Both the position numbers and the translations under genes were made by a program. Source: JANQQZ01 sp039187315 (lineage in GTDB: Bacteria; Planctomycetota; Phycisphaerae; Phycisphaerales; UBA1924). Taken from it: 64,000 nucleotides of DNA. Position 1 is the first letter of the stretch; each line of letters opens with the position of its first letter. Positions 6,681-15,589 of this stretch are shown here, piece by piece. The notes beneath the pieces were generated by a model. That model searched no databases, was not told the origin of the DNA, and was given only the letters and a program-made list of their open reading frames with translations. The stretch lies in assembly GCA_039187315.1 (NCBI GenBank), contig JBCCZQ010000002.1, positions 32,042 to 96,041 on the forward strand, written 5' to 3'.

Positions 6681-8501
6681 ATGACACCCCCGAGCGATCA
6701 CACATCTCGGTCGGTGCGCCTCGGCGAGGTGCACCGATGGACGCAGACCTCGATCCCGACTCTCCGCGAGGCGCCCGCCGAGGCCACGACGCCAAGCCAT
6801 CAACTGCTGGTGCGAGGCGGCTATATCCGGCAGGTGGCGGCGGGCGTCTACAGCTTCCTGCCGCTGGGCCTGCGCGTCCTTGAGAAGATCAGCCAGATCG
6901 TGCGGGAGGAGATGAACGCGGCCGGGGCCGCCGAGCTGCGCATGCCCGCCTTTGTTCCCATCGAGCTCTACGCCGGCACAAAGAGGGACGAGGCCTACGG
7001 CGACTTGCTGTTCAAGCTGACCGACAGGCACGGCCGCTCAGTCGCGCTCGGGCCGACGCACGAAGAAACGCTCACCGACTACGCCAAGTCTGCGGTGACG
7101 AGCTACAAACAGTTGCCGCTGACGCTCTATCAGATCCAGACGAAGTACCGCGATGAGTTCCGCCCACGTGCGGGGCTTCTGCGTGGCCGCGAGTTCGTGA
7201 TGAAGGACGCATACTCGATGCATACTTCGGTCGAAGGTCCGGGGGGGCTCAACGAGGTCTACGACAGGCTCTACGAGGCGTACGTCAGGATCTTCGAGCG
7301 GTGCGGGCTCGGCTTTACGGTCGTCGAGGCCGAAGCGGGCCCGATCGGCGGATCGGCTTCGCACGAGTTCATGGTCAATGCGGCGACCGGCGAGGACACG
7401 ATCCTGATCTGCCCCGCGTCCGGGTACGCCGCGAATGTTGAGAAGTGCGAGATCGGCGAGCGTCCGTGGTCGATCGCGGACGCCGACGCTGCGCAGCCCC
7501 TCGCCGAGCACCACACGCCCAAGATGCCCGGCATCGATGCGGTCGCATCGCACCTGGGCATCGAGCCACGCGGGATGCTCAAGACCATCCTGTTCAAGGC
7601 CGGCCGCGCGGGCGATGATCCCGCGTGGGTGCTCGCGACCGTACGCGGCGACCATGAAGTCAACGAGGGCAAGCTGCGCGATGCGGTCGGCCGATCGCTC
7701 ACGCTTGCGGACGACGCAGAAGCACGGGCGGCGGGTTTCGCGGTCGGATATATCAGCCCGCGTGCCGCGACCGAGCGGGGCTGTCAGCTCGTGATCGATC
7801 CGGACGCCGCCACGGACGATGCCTGGGCAACCGGCGCCGACCGGGTTGACCACCACGTGACCGGCTTCTCGTGGCGTCGAGACGCCGGCGTGTCGTCAGC
7901 TTCGGCAGCGAACTTGGCCGGTGTGAAGGTTGCCGACATCCGCAACGCCAAGGCGGGCGATCCGTCGCCGAAAGACCCGGCTTCGACCCTGGAGGCTCGT
8001 CGGGGCATCGAGGTTGGCCACATCTTCAAGCTCGGAACGATCTACTCCGAAGCGTTCGATTTCGCAATCCTCAACGAGCAGCAGAAGAAGACCACGGTCA
8101 TCATGGGGTGCTACGGCATCGGCGTAAGCCGCACGATCGCGGCGAGTGTCGAGCAGCGTCACGATGATCGAGGCATCGTGTGGCCCGCACCGATCGCCCC
8201 GTACGATGTGCTCGTCGTTGTCATGGACCCCAAGAAGCCCGCACACGCCGAGGCCGTGGCCACGATCACCGATCAGCTTCGCGGGGCCGGCCTCGACGTG
8301 CTTGTCGATGACCGCAAGGAACGGCCGGGTGTGAAGTTCAAGGACGCGGATTTGATCGGCATGCCCATCCGGCTGACGATCGGCGACAAAGCGTTGGAAC
8401 GCGGCATGGTGGAGTTCCAAGTGCGCGCCGGTAGCGCGGAACGGCAGGAAGTCCCGCTCGCCGCGATCGTCGAACCGGTACTCGGTGCCCTCGGCGGCTG
8501 A
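6681..8501 (+). CDS. proS: Prolyl-tRNA synthetase (bacterial type with editing insertion)
   Basis: ProRS joins proline to tRNA-Pro in the cytoplasm. The 606-aa product has class II motif 1 (GGYIRQVAAGVYSFLPLG, near residue 45), motif 2 (YRDEFRPRAGLLRGREFVMKD, near 155-180) and motif 3 (GCYGIGVSRTIAAS, near 475). The roughly 180-residue insertion between motifs 2 and 3 corresponds to the YbaK-like INS editing domain that removes Ala-tRNA-Pro, and the anticodon-binding domain follows at the C-terminus. The ATG at 6681 is chosen because the conserved N-terminus (RLGEVHRWTQTSIPTLREAPAEA) begins shortly after it; the longer open frame upstream overlaps the preceding gene and looks non-coding. It converges on the GH3 gene with 40 nt between stops. 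Confidence 0.95.
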   Translation: MTPPSDHTSRSVRLGEVHRWTQTSIPTLREAPAEATTPSHQLLVRGGYIRQVAAGVYSFLPLGLRVLEKISQIVREEMNAAGAAELRMPAFVPIELYAGTKRDEAYGDLLFKLTDRHGRSVALGPTHEETLTDYAKSAVTSYKQLPLTLYQIQTKYRDEFRPRAGLLRGREFVMKDAYSMHTSVEGPGGLNEVYDRLYEAYVRIFERCGLGFTVVEAEAGPIGGSASHEFMVNAATGEDTILICPASGYAANVEKCEIGERPWSIADADAAQPLAEHHTPKMPGIDAVASHLGIEPRGMLKTILFKAGRAGDDPAWVLATVRGDHEVNEGKLRDAVGRSLTLADDAEARAAGFAVGYISPRAATERGCQLVIDPDAATDDAWATGADRVDHHVTGFSWRRDAGVSSASAANLAGVKVADIRNAKAGDPSPKDPASTLEARRGIEVGHIFKLGTIYSEAFDFAILNEQQKKTTVIMGCYGIGVSRTIAASVEQRHDDRGIVWPAPIAPYDVLVVVMDPKKPAHAEAVATITDQLRGAGLDVLVDDRKERPGVKFKDADLIGMPIRLTIGDKALERGMVEFQVRAGSAERQEVPLAAIVEPVLGALGG

Positions 8502-8541
8502 AGGAGAGCCGTGGGCGACCGCTTCGATTTCCTTTTTCAGG

Positions 8542-10758
8542 CTACTCCAACTCGATCGCCGATTCGAGCTCGCCAACACGGATGATGTACGTCCCCGTGT
8601 AGAGCGTGTTGATGCCCGTGGCGTCGGCCCGCTGGAAGCGATCCAGCGGGATTTCGACGGTCACACGCTCAGAAGACCCACCCGCGAGCGAGACTCGGTC
8701 GAACCCCACGAGGCGCTTGACCCGAGGCGTAACAGGGTTGGGCGGATCCGAGACGTAGACCTGCACGACGTCATCGCCGTCTACGGAGCCTGTGTTCGAG
8801 ACCTCGACCGAGACTCGGACCGTATCGCCGGAACGTACCGCCTCGAGACCGCTGTGCTCGAACGTGGTGTACGACAGGCCGTGACCGAACGCGTACAGCG
8901 GGTTGTACTTGCCGGCGGGCGAGCCACCGACCTCAGAGACCTCGCTGGGTTTGTGGTTGTAGAGCACGAGAGCGTTGACGAACTGCGGGTAGGAGAACGG
9001 GAGGTGCCCGCTCGGGTTCACATCGCCGGCGACGATCTCGGCCAGCGCCTCAGGCCCGTATGGGCCCGGCTGACCGAGCCAGAGCACCGCGTCGGCGATG
9101 TCCGCGATCGGGGTGATCACGCGGGGTCGGTTCGTCACGAGCACAAGGATCACGGGCGCCGAAGCATCTTCGAACGAACGCACGAGCTCGAGCTGCGCGT
9201 CATCGAGCGTGAGGTCCGTGATGTCACCGATCTGCTCGGTCGAGGGATCTTCACCGATGCAGAGGACGATGGCCGAGGCGTCGCCCGCGTCGGCTTGATC
9301 GGTGCTGATGCGATCGGCGCCGAAACGCTCACGCATCGCGTCGAGGATGGTCGGGGTCTTTGGGTAGAGCGCCTCGTCCGTGCCCTGCCAGCTGTAGGTC
9401 CACGAACCGTGAAGCGGTGCGAGCCGGTCGGCCATCGGTCCGGCAATCAGGATCGGGCCATCGCTCGCCAAGGGGAGCGTGCCCTCGCCGTTCTCGAGCA
9501 GCACGATGCCCTGCCTCGCGGTCTCCAGGCTGGCGAGCGCCGCTTCGGGCGATCCGATCCGCTCGATCTCCCCGGCAGGAGGAAGCGGGCTCTCGAACAG
9601 CCCGAGTTCAAACTTGAGCGCGATGATGCGGCGGGCTGAGGCATCGATCCTCGATTCGGACAGTTCGCCCGACTCGACCAGATCAACAACGTGATCGATA
9701 AATGAGACCGAGAACGGCGCCATCGTGATATCGATCCCCGCCTCGACCGCCAGACGCGTTGCCTCACGCTCGTCGGCCGCGGCGCCGTGGAAGTTCACGA
9801 GCTTCCCGATGTCCTCCCAGTCGGTTACGACGACACCCTCGAAGCCAAGGTCATCGCGGAGCAGATCTGTGAGGAGCACCGGGTTGGCGTGCACCGGCAC
9901 GCCGTTGACCTCGCCCGAGTTGACCATGATGCTCCGCACGCCGGCATCGACCGCCATCCGGAACGGCAGCACGAAGATATCCTCGAGATCCTGGTGCGCG
10001 ATCGAAGCAGGGGTGCGGTCACGCCCCGTGCGCGGCTCGGAATAGCCCACGAAGTGCTTAGCCGTAGCCGCGAGCACCAGGCTGTCCGGACCATCCGGCT
10101 CTTGCATACCACGGATCTGAGCCACGGCAAGCTCGCCTGCGAGGTAGGGATCCTCGCCGAGTGTCTCGAACACACGCGACCACGCGGGATGACGCTTGAC
10201 ATCCGCGACGGGCGCGAAGTTCCACGGGATGCCTACCGCCCGGGTTTCATCAGCGGTCACGCGGCCCATCGCGTGCGCGAGATCGGTATTCCATGTCGCG
10301 GCGAGGGTCAGATTCTGCGGGAAGATCGTGGCGCCCAGGATGTAGTTGGCGCCATGCACAGAATCAACGCCGTAAATCAGCGGGATGCCATGGGCGGATT
10401 CCTCGACTGCGATCTCTTGGAGCGTCGTGACGATCTCACGCCACTGCTCTGGCGGCATCGCGACGTCGGCGGCATTGAGGATGGAACCGATCCCCGACTC
10501 GGCGACCATCGCCCGGGCTTTGTCTACATCGAGCACGTGCTCGTCGGTCGCGTTCTTGAGCTGTGAGCTGATCGCGCCGAGCGTCAACTGCACCATCTGC
10601 CCGGCCTTTTCTCGAAGCGTCATCTCGCCCAGAAGCGCATCGACCTGCTGCCATTGCTCGGCGGTGAGTTCCGGCTTGCCGCCTTGCTGGGCCGAGGCAA
10701 CGGTGGACGAAACGCAGACGAGTACGCCGGCGAGGACCAGTGAGACGGTTCGATGCAT
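8542..10758 (-). CDS. Secreted GH3 beta-glucosidase
   Basis: The start is the ATG at 10758 (MHRTVSLVLAGVLVCVSSTVASAQ, signal peptide), giving 738 aa. The GH3 N-terminal barrel carries the substrate-binding KHFVGY block and the nucleophile motif VVTDWEDIG (Asp near residue 313). The C-terminal GH3 domain follows (about 390-600, with AILWLGQPGPYGPEAL), then a fibronectin-III-like domain (GLSYTTFEHSG onward). Such enzymes release glucose from the non-reducing ends of beta-glucan oligosaccharides in the periplasm. It has no dockerin tail, unlike the GH16 enzyme at 4520, which would feed it oligosaccharides. A TACAT-AAC-ATGTA inverted repeat lies about 80 nt upstream of the start. It could also act on xylosides, since GH3 specificity cannot be read by eye. 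Confidence 0.9.
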   Translation of the reverse strand: MHRTVSLVLAGVLVCVSSTVASAQQGGKPELTAEQWQQVDALLGEMTLREKAGQMVQLTLGAISSQLKNATDEHVLDVDKARAMVAESGIGSILNAADVAMPPEQWREIVTTLQEIAVEESAHGIPLIYGVDSVHGANYILGATIFPQNLTLAATWNTDLAHAMGRVTADETRAVGIPWNFAPVADVKRHPAWSRVFETLGEDPYLAGELAVAQIRGMQEPDGPDSLVLAATAKHFVGYSEPRTGRDRTPASIAHQDLEDIFVLPFRMAVDAGVRSIMVNSGEVNGVPVHANPVLLTDLLRDDLGFEGVVVTDWEDIGKLVNFHGAAADEREATRLAVEAGIDITMAPFSVSFIDHVVDLVESGELSESRIDASARRIIALKFELGLFESPLPPAGEIERIGSPEAALASLETARQGIVLLENGEGTLPLASDGPILIAGPMADRLAPLHGSWTYSWQGTDEALYPKTPTILDAMRERFGADRISTDQADAGDASAIVLCIGEDPSTEQIGDITDLTLDDAQLELVRSFEDASAPVILVLVTNRPRVITPIADIADAVLWLGQPGPYGPEALAEIVAGDVNPSGHLPFSYPQFVNALVLYNHKPSEVSEVGGSPAGKYNPLYAFGHGLSYTTFEHSGLEAVRSGDTVRVSVEVSNTGSVDGDDVVQVYVSDPPNPVTPRVKRLVGFDRVSLAGGSSERVTVEIPLDRFQRADATGINTLYTGTYIIRVGELESAIELE

Positions 10759-10836
10759 GGCTATACGCTCCGGGGCTCCGCGGGCTCTTCCCGACGGGTC
10801 TGGGAGCGTAGCGCACGCCTCACGGGCAGGCACTTT

Positions 10837-10849
10837 TACATAACATGTA
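10837..10849. promoter_or_regulatory. Inverted repeat TACAT-AAC-ATGTA upstream of GH3
   Basis: Perfect 5-bp arms flank a 3-nt centre, 79-91 nt upstream of the GH3 start and in AT-rich sequence, which is rare in this GC-rich window. It may be an operator. This is a weak call. Confidence 0.25.
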
Positions 10850-10907
10850 TTATCGGGCTTTTGGGAGGGATCCCGTGCGGTTCGGTTTTTGGATGAGGCC
10901 GATCAGA

Positions 10908-12515
10908 TCAACAGCCAGTCGTGAAGATCGTCACCCACGCGAAGAAGTCGGAATCATCGACAATGGAATCACCGTTGACATCGCCGGCGGGATCCTGGTT
11001 CGTGAAGTTCGTGACCCACGCGAAGAAGTCCGAATCATCGACGGAACCGTCGTTGTTCTGATCACCCGGGTTGAACATCGAGAACGATGCGATTTCGGGG
11101 CTCGAGACCTGCTGCCCGGTCGTGTTCACCGCCGTGACCGACCAGTAATACGTCTGGCACTGCTCGAGCTGGAAGAGGAACGCTGTCGTCAGGCCGACAT
11201 CCTGGATGTCCAGGATGCGGTCAGTAAGCGATGGATCACGCGCGACGATGACGCTGTACGAATCTGCACGCTCCGAGGCCTGCCACGAGAGGATCACGTT
11301 CGGGATCGGGAGCTGGACCGCGCCGTCAGCGGGCGAGACCAGATCGAACGGCTCTGGTCCGGACTGCGACTGCCCCAGCGGGACGACAAGATCAACGATC
11401 ACAGGGCGGTGATCGGAGGCGGTCGCGCTAGCCGTTACCCCGTTGAAGGGCGGGAACAGGCCGAAGCCGATCAGCTCCGGGGGCATCTGCGCTTGGGGCG
11501 TCTGCTGTGTGTTGAAGATGAACTGGTTCCGCGCGGACGCGACGCTGTCCTGCCACATCATCCAGTCGAGCTTGCTGCTGGACTGGGTGGCACGGGATCC
11601 GCTGAACGGCTCGGTCGCGCTGTCTTCCACCGCATCGGACGCGTCCTTGTCGGTGCCGTCGATCGAGATCGCGACAGGGCCGTTTCGCCCGTTGGTCAGC
11701 TCGTCCTCGTTGTAGTCACCTCCCCAGACGATGGCCGTGTTGGCGTCCAGCACGCTTGTGGCCGGCGGGAAATCCGAGACCTGGTTGTTCGGGTCGACCG
11801 TGGCTGTCCCGGCACCCTCGTAGAAGTTCCAGATGTAGGAGTTGAGCGCCATCGCCGCGGCTACACGCTGCGCCTGGCTCCCGCTGTCTCCGAACGCCTT
11901 GAGGTGGGCATTCGAGACGACGAGATCACCGAGATACGTTTCGTTCGGGAGGTTGATCTCGGCGAACTGGATCCCCCGCACCCCGCTGCTGCCCGAAGCG
12001 GTTGAGAACGAGGGCGTCGTCGGCCGTCCGTCCCCGTTGAGGTCGACAAACGGCCAGCGGCTGAGGATGACGTTGCGGTTGAAGCCGTCGTCCGACTCGC
12101 TGACGTAGACATGCGGAAGCTCCAACGCCGAGTCGTACAGCTTCACATACTCCGTGGCCTGTTCCCCGGATCGGAAAGGATCCGACCCGCCGTTCATGAA
12201 CAGATCAATGACCGTTTCGAGTTGCGGGACCGAATCGATGCCACCCCCAGTGTTGTTGCCGCTGTTATCGGCGGTTTCCTGAAGGATCAGCACATCCGGT
12301 TTCATCGCAGCGACGATGCGAACCGCAGCCGACCAGTCGCTCCAGGCCGCGTTCTTCGGGTTCGACCGGCAGATCGTGTCGCGGACGTTCCAAGTCATCA
12401 CACGGATATCGCTCTCGACGTCCTTGCCCCACTGGCCGTTGAGCGGATCAAACTGTGCGGAAGACGCGTTGGCTACGAACGCCACGAGAAAGGCAATGAA
12501 CATGCGGACGGGCAT
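10908..12515 (-). CDS. Secreted endonuclease/exonuclease/phosphatase-family protein with Fn3 and dockerin
   Basis: The start at 12515 is supported by GGAGA upstream and the signal peptide MPVRMFIAFLVAFVANASSAQ; the product is 535 aa. Residues about 35-370 form an EEP (DNase I-like) domain with MTWNVRD, DVLILQETAD, GGDYNEDEL and the ASDHRPVIVD active-site motif. A fibronectin-III-like domain follows (ILSWQASERADSYSVIVARD ... YYWSVTAV, about 395-475). Two dockerin repeats (DQNNDGSVDDSDFFAWVT, DVNGDSIVDDSDFFAWVT) end in TTGC. It could be an extracellular nuclease or a phosphodiesterase/phosphatase used for nutrient scavenging; the substrate is not decidable from the motifs. It is downstream of the 763-aa dockerin gene on the same strand, with a terminator between. 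Confidence 0.8.
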   Translation of the reverse strand: MPVRMFIAFLVAFVANASSAQFDPLNGQWGKDVESDIRVMTWNVRDTICRSNPKNAAWSDWSAAVRIVAAMKPDVLILQETADNSGNNTGGGIDSVPQLETVIDLFMNGGSDPFRSGEQATEYVKLYDSALELPHVYVSESDDGFNRNVILSRWPFVDLNGDGRPTTPSFSTASGSSGVRGIQFAEINLPNETYLGDLVVSNAHLKAFGDSGSQAQRVAAAMALNSYIWNFYEGAGTATVDPNNQVSDFPPATSVLDANTAIVWGGDYNEDELTNGRNGPVAISIDGTDKDASDAVEDSATEPFSGSRATQSSSKLDWMMWQDSVASARNQFIFNTQQTPQAQMPPELIGFGLFPPFNGVTASATASDHRPVIVDLVVPLGQSQSGPEPFDLVSPADGAVQLPIPNVILSWQASERADSYSVIVARDPSLTDRILDIQDVGLTTAFLFQLEQCQTYYWSVTAVNTTGQQVSSPEIASFSMFNPGDQNNDGSVDDSDFFAWVTNFTNQDPAGDVNGDSIVDDSDFFAWVTIFTTGC

Positions 12516-12551
12516 AGGTCGGTATCTCCGGTGGCTCACGAGCGTGGCCTG

Positions 12552-12590
12552 ATCAAAAGACTGCGTCCGCCCCGGCAAGGACGGACGCAG
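12552..12590 (-). terminator. Rho-independent terminator after the 763-aa dockerin gene
   Basis: A perfect 9-bp stem (CTGCGTCCG with CGGACGCAG, 12561-12569 and 12582-12590) is followed on the minus strand by TCTTTTGA. Confidence 0.7.
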
Positions 12591-12657
12591 CAGGATAGTC
12601 GATACGTGCCGGGAAGGAAACGGTTCACGAAGACCTAACCGGCTTTCGGGGAAGACT

Positions 12658-14949
12658 TTACGGCAACGGAGGGCAGAAGCTCTGCGCGCCGGGGGTGCTG
12701 ATGAACTCCGTCACCCATGCGAAGAAGTCCGAATCGTTGCAGACGCCGTCGGTGTTGACATCACACGCCGTCAGATCGGCAGCCGAGGGCGGCGCTGCGA
12801 TGAAGGCGGTGACCCAGGCGAAGAAATCGGAGTCGTTGACTGTGCCGTCGGCGTTCACATCGCCGCACCGGCGGGTGAGCTCACACTCATCCGGAATGCC
12901 ATTGCTGTTGACGTCATTTGACGTGCCCTGTGCGATGTCGTCGGCGTCAGCACTGCCGTTCTCGTTGCAGTCAACGATCGTGTCTCCTCCCAAAGGCTGG
13001 ATGTACATCAATGCCTGGTAATCCTGATCGTCGGTCGCACCGTCCAGGAAGCCGTCACCATCGACGTCGTAGGTGATCTCAGCGCCGAAGATGAGTCCGC
13101 CGAGCGTCTCGGCCTGGGTGCTGTCGGTGATCACCGCACCTGCGAGCGGCTCGGAGGTCACCGAGTTCGAGAAGATCGTGCTGGTCGAGATCGTCCCGCC
13201 GCCGCCGTTGGGCGAGAGGAACGTGAAGCCGTAGTCCAGGCCCGTGCCGGCCGAAAAGAAATCATCCTGGAAACGGACAATATCTTCGAGGTCGAAGCCG
13301 AAGTTGCCGTTGCCGTCGGCGTCGGCGAGGTAGTTGGCGCGAACGATGGCGGTGGTAACGATGTCGTCATCAGGGAAGACGATGTCGGGCTGACCGTTGG
13401 GGCCGTAGTCCCGGATCGCCTGCATCCAGTAGAGGTTGCCTGCCGAGTCGAAGGCCGGGGCCGAGTTGGTGCCCGGAGGCACTACCCCGCCGCCGATCGA
13501 CTGCTGCGCAGCGAGCTCGCCGATCAGCACACCGTTCGCATCGGTGTAGGGCTTGCCCGTACCCGTCGTCGCGCTGAGCCAGCCGGCGACGGACCACTCG
13601 ACCCCCCCGCCGTCCGCGGGCAGCTTGCCGACGACCAGCACGGTTGCCTGGGAGCCTTGGTCGGCATCCGGGATCGGCGAGAGCGCGCTGGACAGCGAGT
13701 TGGCCCAGGCCGCGAAGAGCAGGTCGCCGTCGAGCGTGGTGCCCAGTGCGACCTGCGACACGCCGCCTCGGAACGGTGTGATCCCACCGGTATGCATGAA
13801 CTCGCCCGGGAAGAGCGTAATGCCCGCCTGCGGATCCAGGATGGTGCCGGGATGGATGAACCGCTGCCCCGGAGCTGTGGGCTGGCCGGTGACATCCGCG
13901 CCCCAGATGCTGATCGCAGTGGTCTGCGAGGGACCGATGTCATCCTTGGCCAAGATGGCGGCCGTGATCACATCGTTCTCATCGAAGAACGCCTCTGGCA
14001 GCATGGCGACCGTGCCGCGGTGCTCGGAAGCGGGTCCGCGGTGGTCGGTCGTATCGGGCGTATTCAGCGGGGCGTTCTCATAGATCAGTTCGCTATCAGC
14101 GCCACCGTCACCGAACGTCGTCTGGACGAACATCGCGGGCCCACCCAGCGCGGTCGGCACGAGCTGCGCCGAATTCAGGATGCGGTCGTCGCCGCGGATG
14201 ATGTCCGTCGTGGAGGGAGAATCTGAGGCACCCAAGCCGTTGATGATGTTGAGCTGGCTGTAGTCACGGGCGTTGAGGTCGACCCGGAAGTGGTTGTAGC
14301 CGCTGATCTGAGCCGGACCGTTCAGGCTGAAGTCATTGGCCTGCAGCATGACCTGGCCGGCCTCGTCGATCGCGCCGGTAACGAAGTCCGAGCTGCTCGT
14401 TGTGCCGTTTGTGCTGCTGTTGATCGCCGAGATGGCGCGGCTGACGTAGAGCCGGCTCGGGTCTGCCGGGTCGTAGCCGATCTGACCCGCGATATGGTTG
14501 CCGGCCTCACCGTTGAAATCGGTGAACGTGAAACCGAGGTACGAGCCGTTCGCAGGCCCGTTGACCGAACTCGTCGGACCGACGTTGACCTGGCTGTTCA
14601 CACCCGCACCGGGCGTGCTCCATGTCAGGTACGGTCCATCGAGAGCCGGGACCGGGCTCGACGAACGGAGGCGGCTGAGCTGGTTGCCGGAGATCAGGTT
14701 GTTCGGGAACATCACGCCTGCGGCACCGAACGACGCCTTCGTGATCGGCGCGATACCGAAGCTCTTGCCCTTCGACGAGGTAATCGGGGACAGATCAATG
14801 ACGTACTCATTGAGCTGCTCGGCGGTGGTGTACGGGCTGATGGCATCCGAATCGTTCGTCGCGCCCGCGGGGGCGACACTGTCTTGGCCGAACGCGGCCC
14901 CGGCGGTACCGGCACATGCCAGCAGGATCATCATGCGGCTTCGGTTCAC
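12658..14949 (-). CDS. Large secreted protein with calcium-loop and dockerin repeats
   Basis: The start is taken as the GTG at 14949, because AGGAG lies 7 nt upstream and the signal peptide MMILLACAGTAGAAFGQ follows; the product is 763 aa. The main part (about residues 25-610) matches no family I know. It is rich in Gly, Ser, Thr and Asp, repetitive in feel (LADADGNGNFGFDLEDIV) and probably beta-rich. Near residue 660 a DCNENGSADADDI...SNDVNSNGIPDEC segment forms calcium-binding-loop motifs typical of planctomycete exoproteins. Two dockerin repeats follow (DVNADGTVNDSDFFAWVT, DVNTDGVCNDSDFFAWVT), ending SFCPPLP, the same subtype as the gene at 1283. It is probably a cell-surface or exported protein. 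Function unknown. Confidence 0.7.
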   Translation of the reverse strand: MNRSRMMILLACAGTAGAAFGQDSVAPAGATNDSDAISPYTTAEQLNEYVIDLSPITSSKGKSFGIAPITKASFGAAGVMFPNNLISGNQLSRLRSSSPVPALDGPYLTWSTPGAGVNSQVNVGPTSSVNGPANGSYLGFTFTDFNGEAGNHIAGQIGYDPADPSRLYVSRAISAINSSTNGTTSSSDFVTGAIDEAGQVMLQANDFSLNGPAQISGYNHFRVDLNARDYSQLNIINGLGASDSPSTTDIIRGDDRILNSAQLVPTALGGPAMFVQTTFGDGGADSELIYENAPLNTPDTTDHRGPASEHRGTVAMLPEAFFDENDVITAAILAKDDIGPSQTTAISIWGADVTGQPTAPGQRFIHPGTILDPQAGITLFPGEFMHTGGITPFRGGVSQVALGTTLDGDLLFAAWANSLSSALSPIPDADQGSQATVLVVGKLPADGGGVEWSVAGWLSATTGTGKPYTDANGVLIGELAAQQSIGGGVVPPGTNSAPAFDSAGNLYWMQAIRDYGPNGQPDIVFPDDDIVTTAIVRANYLADADGNGNFGFDLEDIVRFQDDFFSAGTGLDYGFTFLSPNGGGGTISTSTIFSNSVTSEPLAGAVITDSTQAETLGGLIFGAEITYDVDGDGFLDGATDDQDYQALMYIQPLGGDTIVDCNENGSADADDIAQGTSNDVNSNGIPDECELTRRCGDVNADGTVNDSDFFAWVTAFIAAPPSAADLTACDVNTDGVCNDSDFFAWVTEFISTPGAQSFCPPLP

Positions 14950-15251
14950 GATCACTCTCCTCAATGGTGAACAGGAACTGGATGGCGTCTGGGATACACA
15001 GGCCGCGTCGGGGCACGCTGCCCCAGGCGCGCCTGAGCCACGAGTCTCTTACAAGACACTGTATGAAGAATCGTATCCGGTGAAGAGCTCTGAGAAGCTC
15101 AGAATCGTGCCCGATTCACAGGATCCACACGAATTGTCAAGCTTGCCCGGCTTCACGCCGAACGAGGGCAATCGCTTCGCAAACTCTTCACATATGCATG
15201 ATGCGGCATGCCTGAACGAGAACCCGACAAACACAATCACATCCAGCCAAA
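14950..15251. other. Intergenic region between a dockerin gene and tRNA-Val
   Basis: No convincing gene lies in these 302 bases. There is a GGGGCA-CGC-TGCCCC hairpin (about 15014-15028) and the 10-bp palindrome AGGCGCGCCT just after it. On the minus strand a TTGACA (15135-15140) has no fitting -10 box. A small open frame starting inside the tRNA is an artefact. Confidence 0.4.
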
Positions 15252-15325
15252 TGGGCGCAACAGGACTCGAACCTGTGACCTCTGCCATGTGACGGCAGCG
15301 CTCTAGCCAACTGAGCTATGCGCCC
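15252..15325 (-). tRNA. tRNA-Val (anticodon CAC)
   Basis: The 74-nt cloverleaf is complete. The acceptor stem pairs GGGCGCA with TGCGCCC and the D stem pairs GCTC with GAGC. The anticodon stem pairs CTGCC with GGCAG around the loop GTCACAT, giving anticodon CAC. The T arm is ACAGG-TTCGAGT-CCTGT and the discriminator base is A. The 3' CCA is not encoded. Confidence 0.95.
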
Positions 15326-15334
15326 GAGACAGCC

Positions 15335-15364
15335 AGCCTAGCCGCCGGCCCCCACGATCGTCTA
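15335..15364 (-). promoter_or_regulatory. Candidate tRNA-Val promoter (TAGACG-18-TAGGCT)
   Basis: On the minus strand TAGACG (15359-15364) and TAGGCT (15335-15340) are 18 nt apart, and the -10 box is 9 nt from the tRNA 5' end. The same TAGGCT box is found before tRNA-Met. Confidence 0.45.
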
Positions 15365-15589
15365 CCCGGACCCGCGGCGGGACAGCGAGCACGGCTATAC
15401 TCACTGGCACGTGTGGATCGCACGCGTGTGCGGATAATGGTCGGCTTGGTACCCGGCCCGTCCGGTTGATCACATTCCGGTGCTGGGCATGCCCGGCACA
15501 AGACGAAGCGCCCTGTCGTGGTGCGTACCGGCCTGTGCCGGCGCGATCGGCGGACCACGGGTGTCGCTGCCAGGAAACGGAGCCATCGC

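Noticed and set aside
15135..15140. TTGACA on the minus strand upstream of the 763-aa dockerin gene
   Set aside because: At 16-18 nt spacing there is no acceptable -10 sequence (GAATCG at 17).
15049..15288. Small minus-strand ORF beginning MAEVTGSSPVAP
   Set aside because: It starts inside tRNA-Val; this peptide is a well-known artefact of translating tRNA T-arm sequence.
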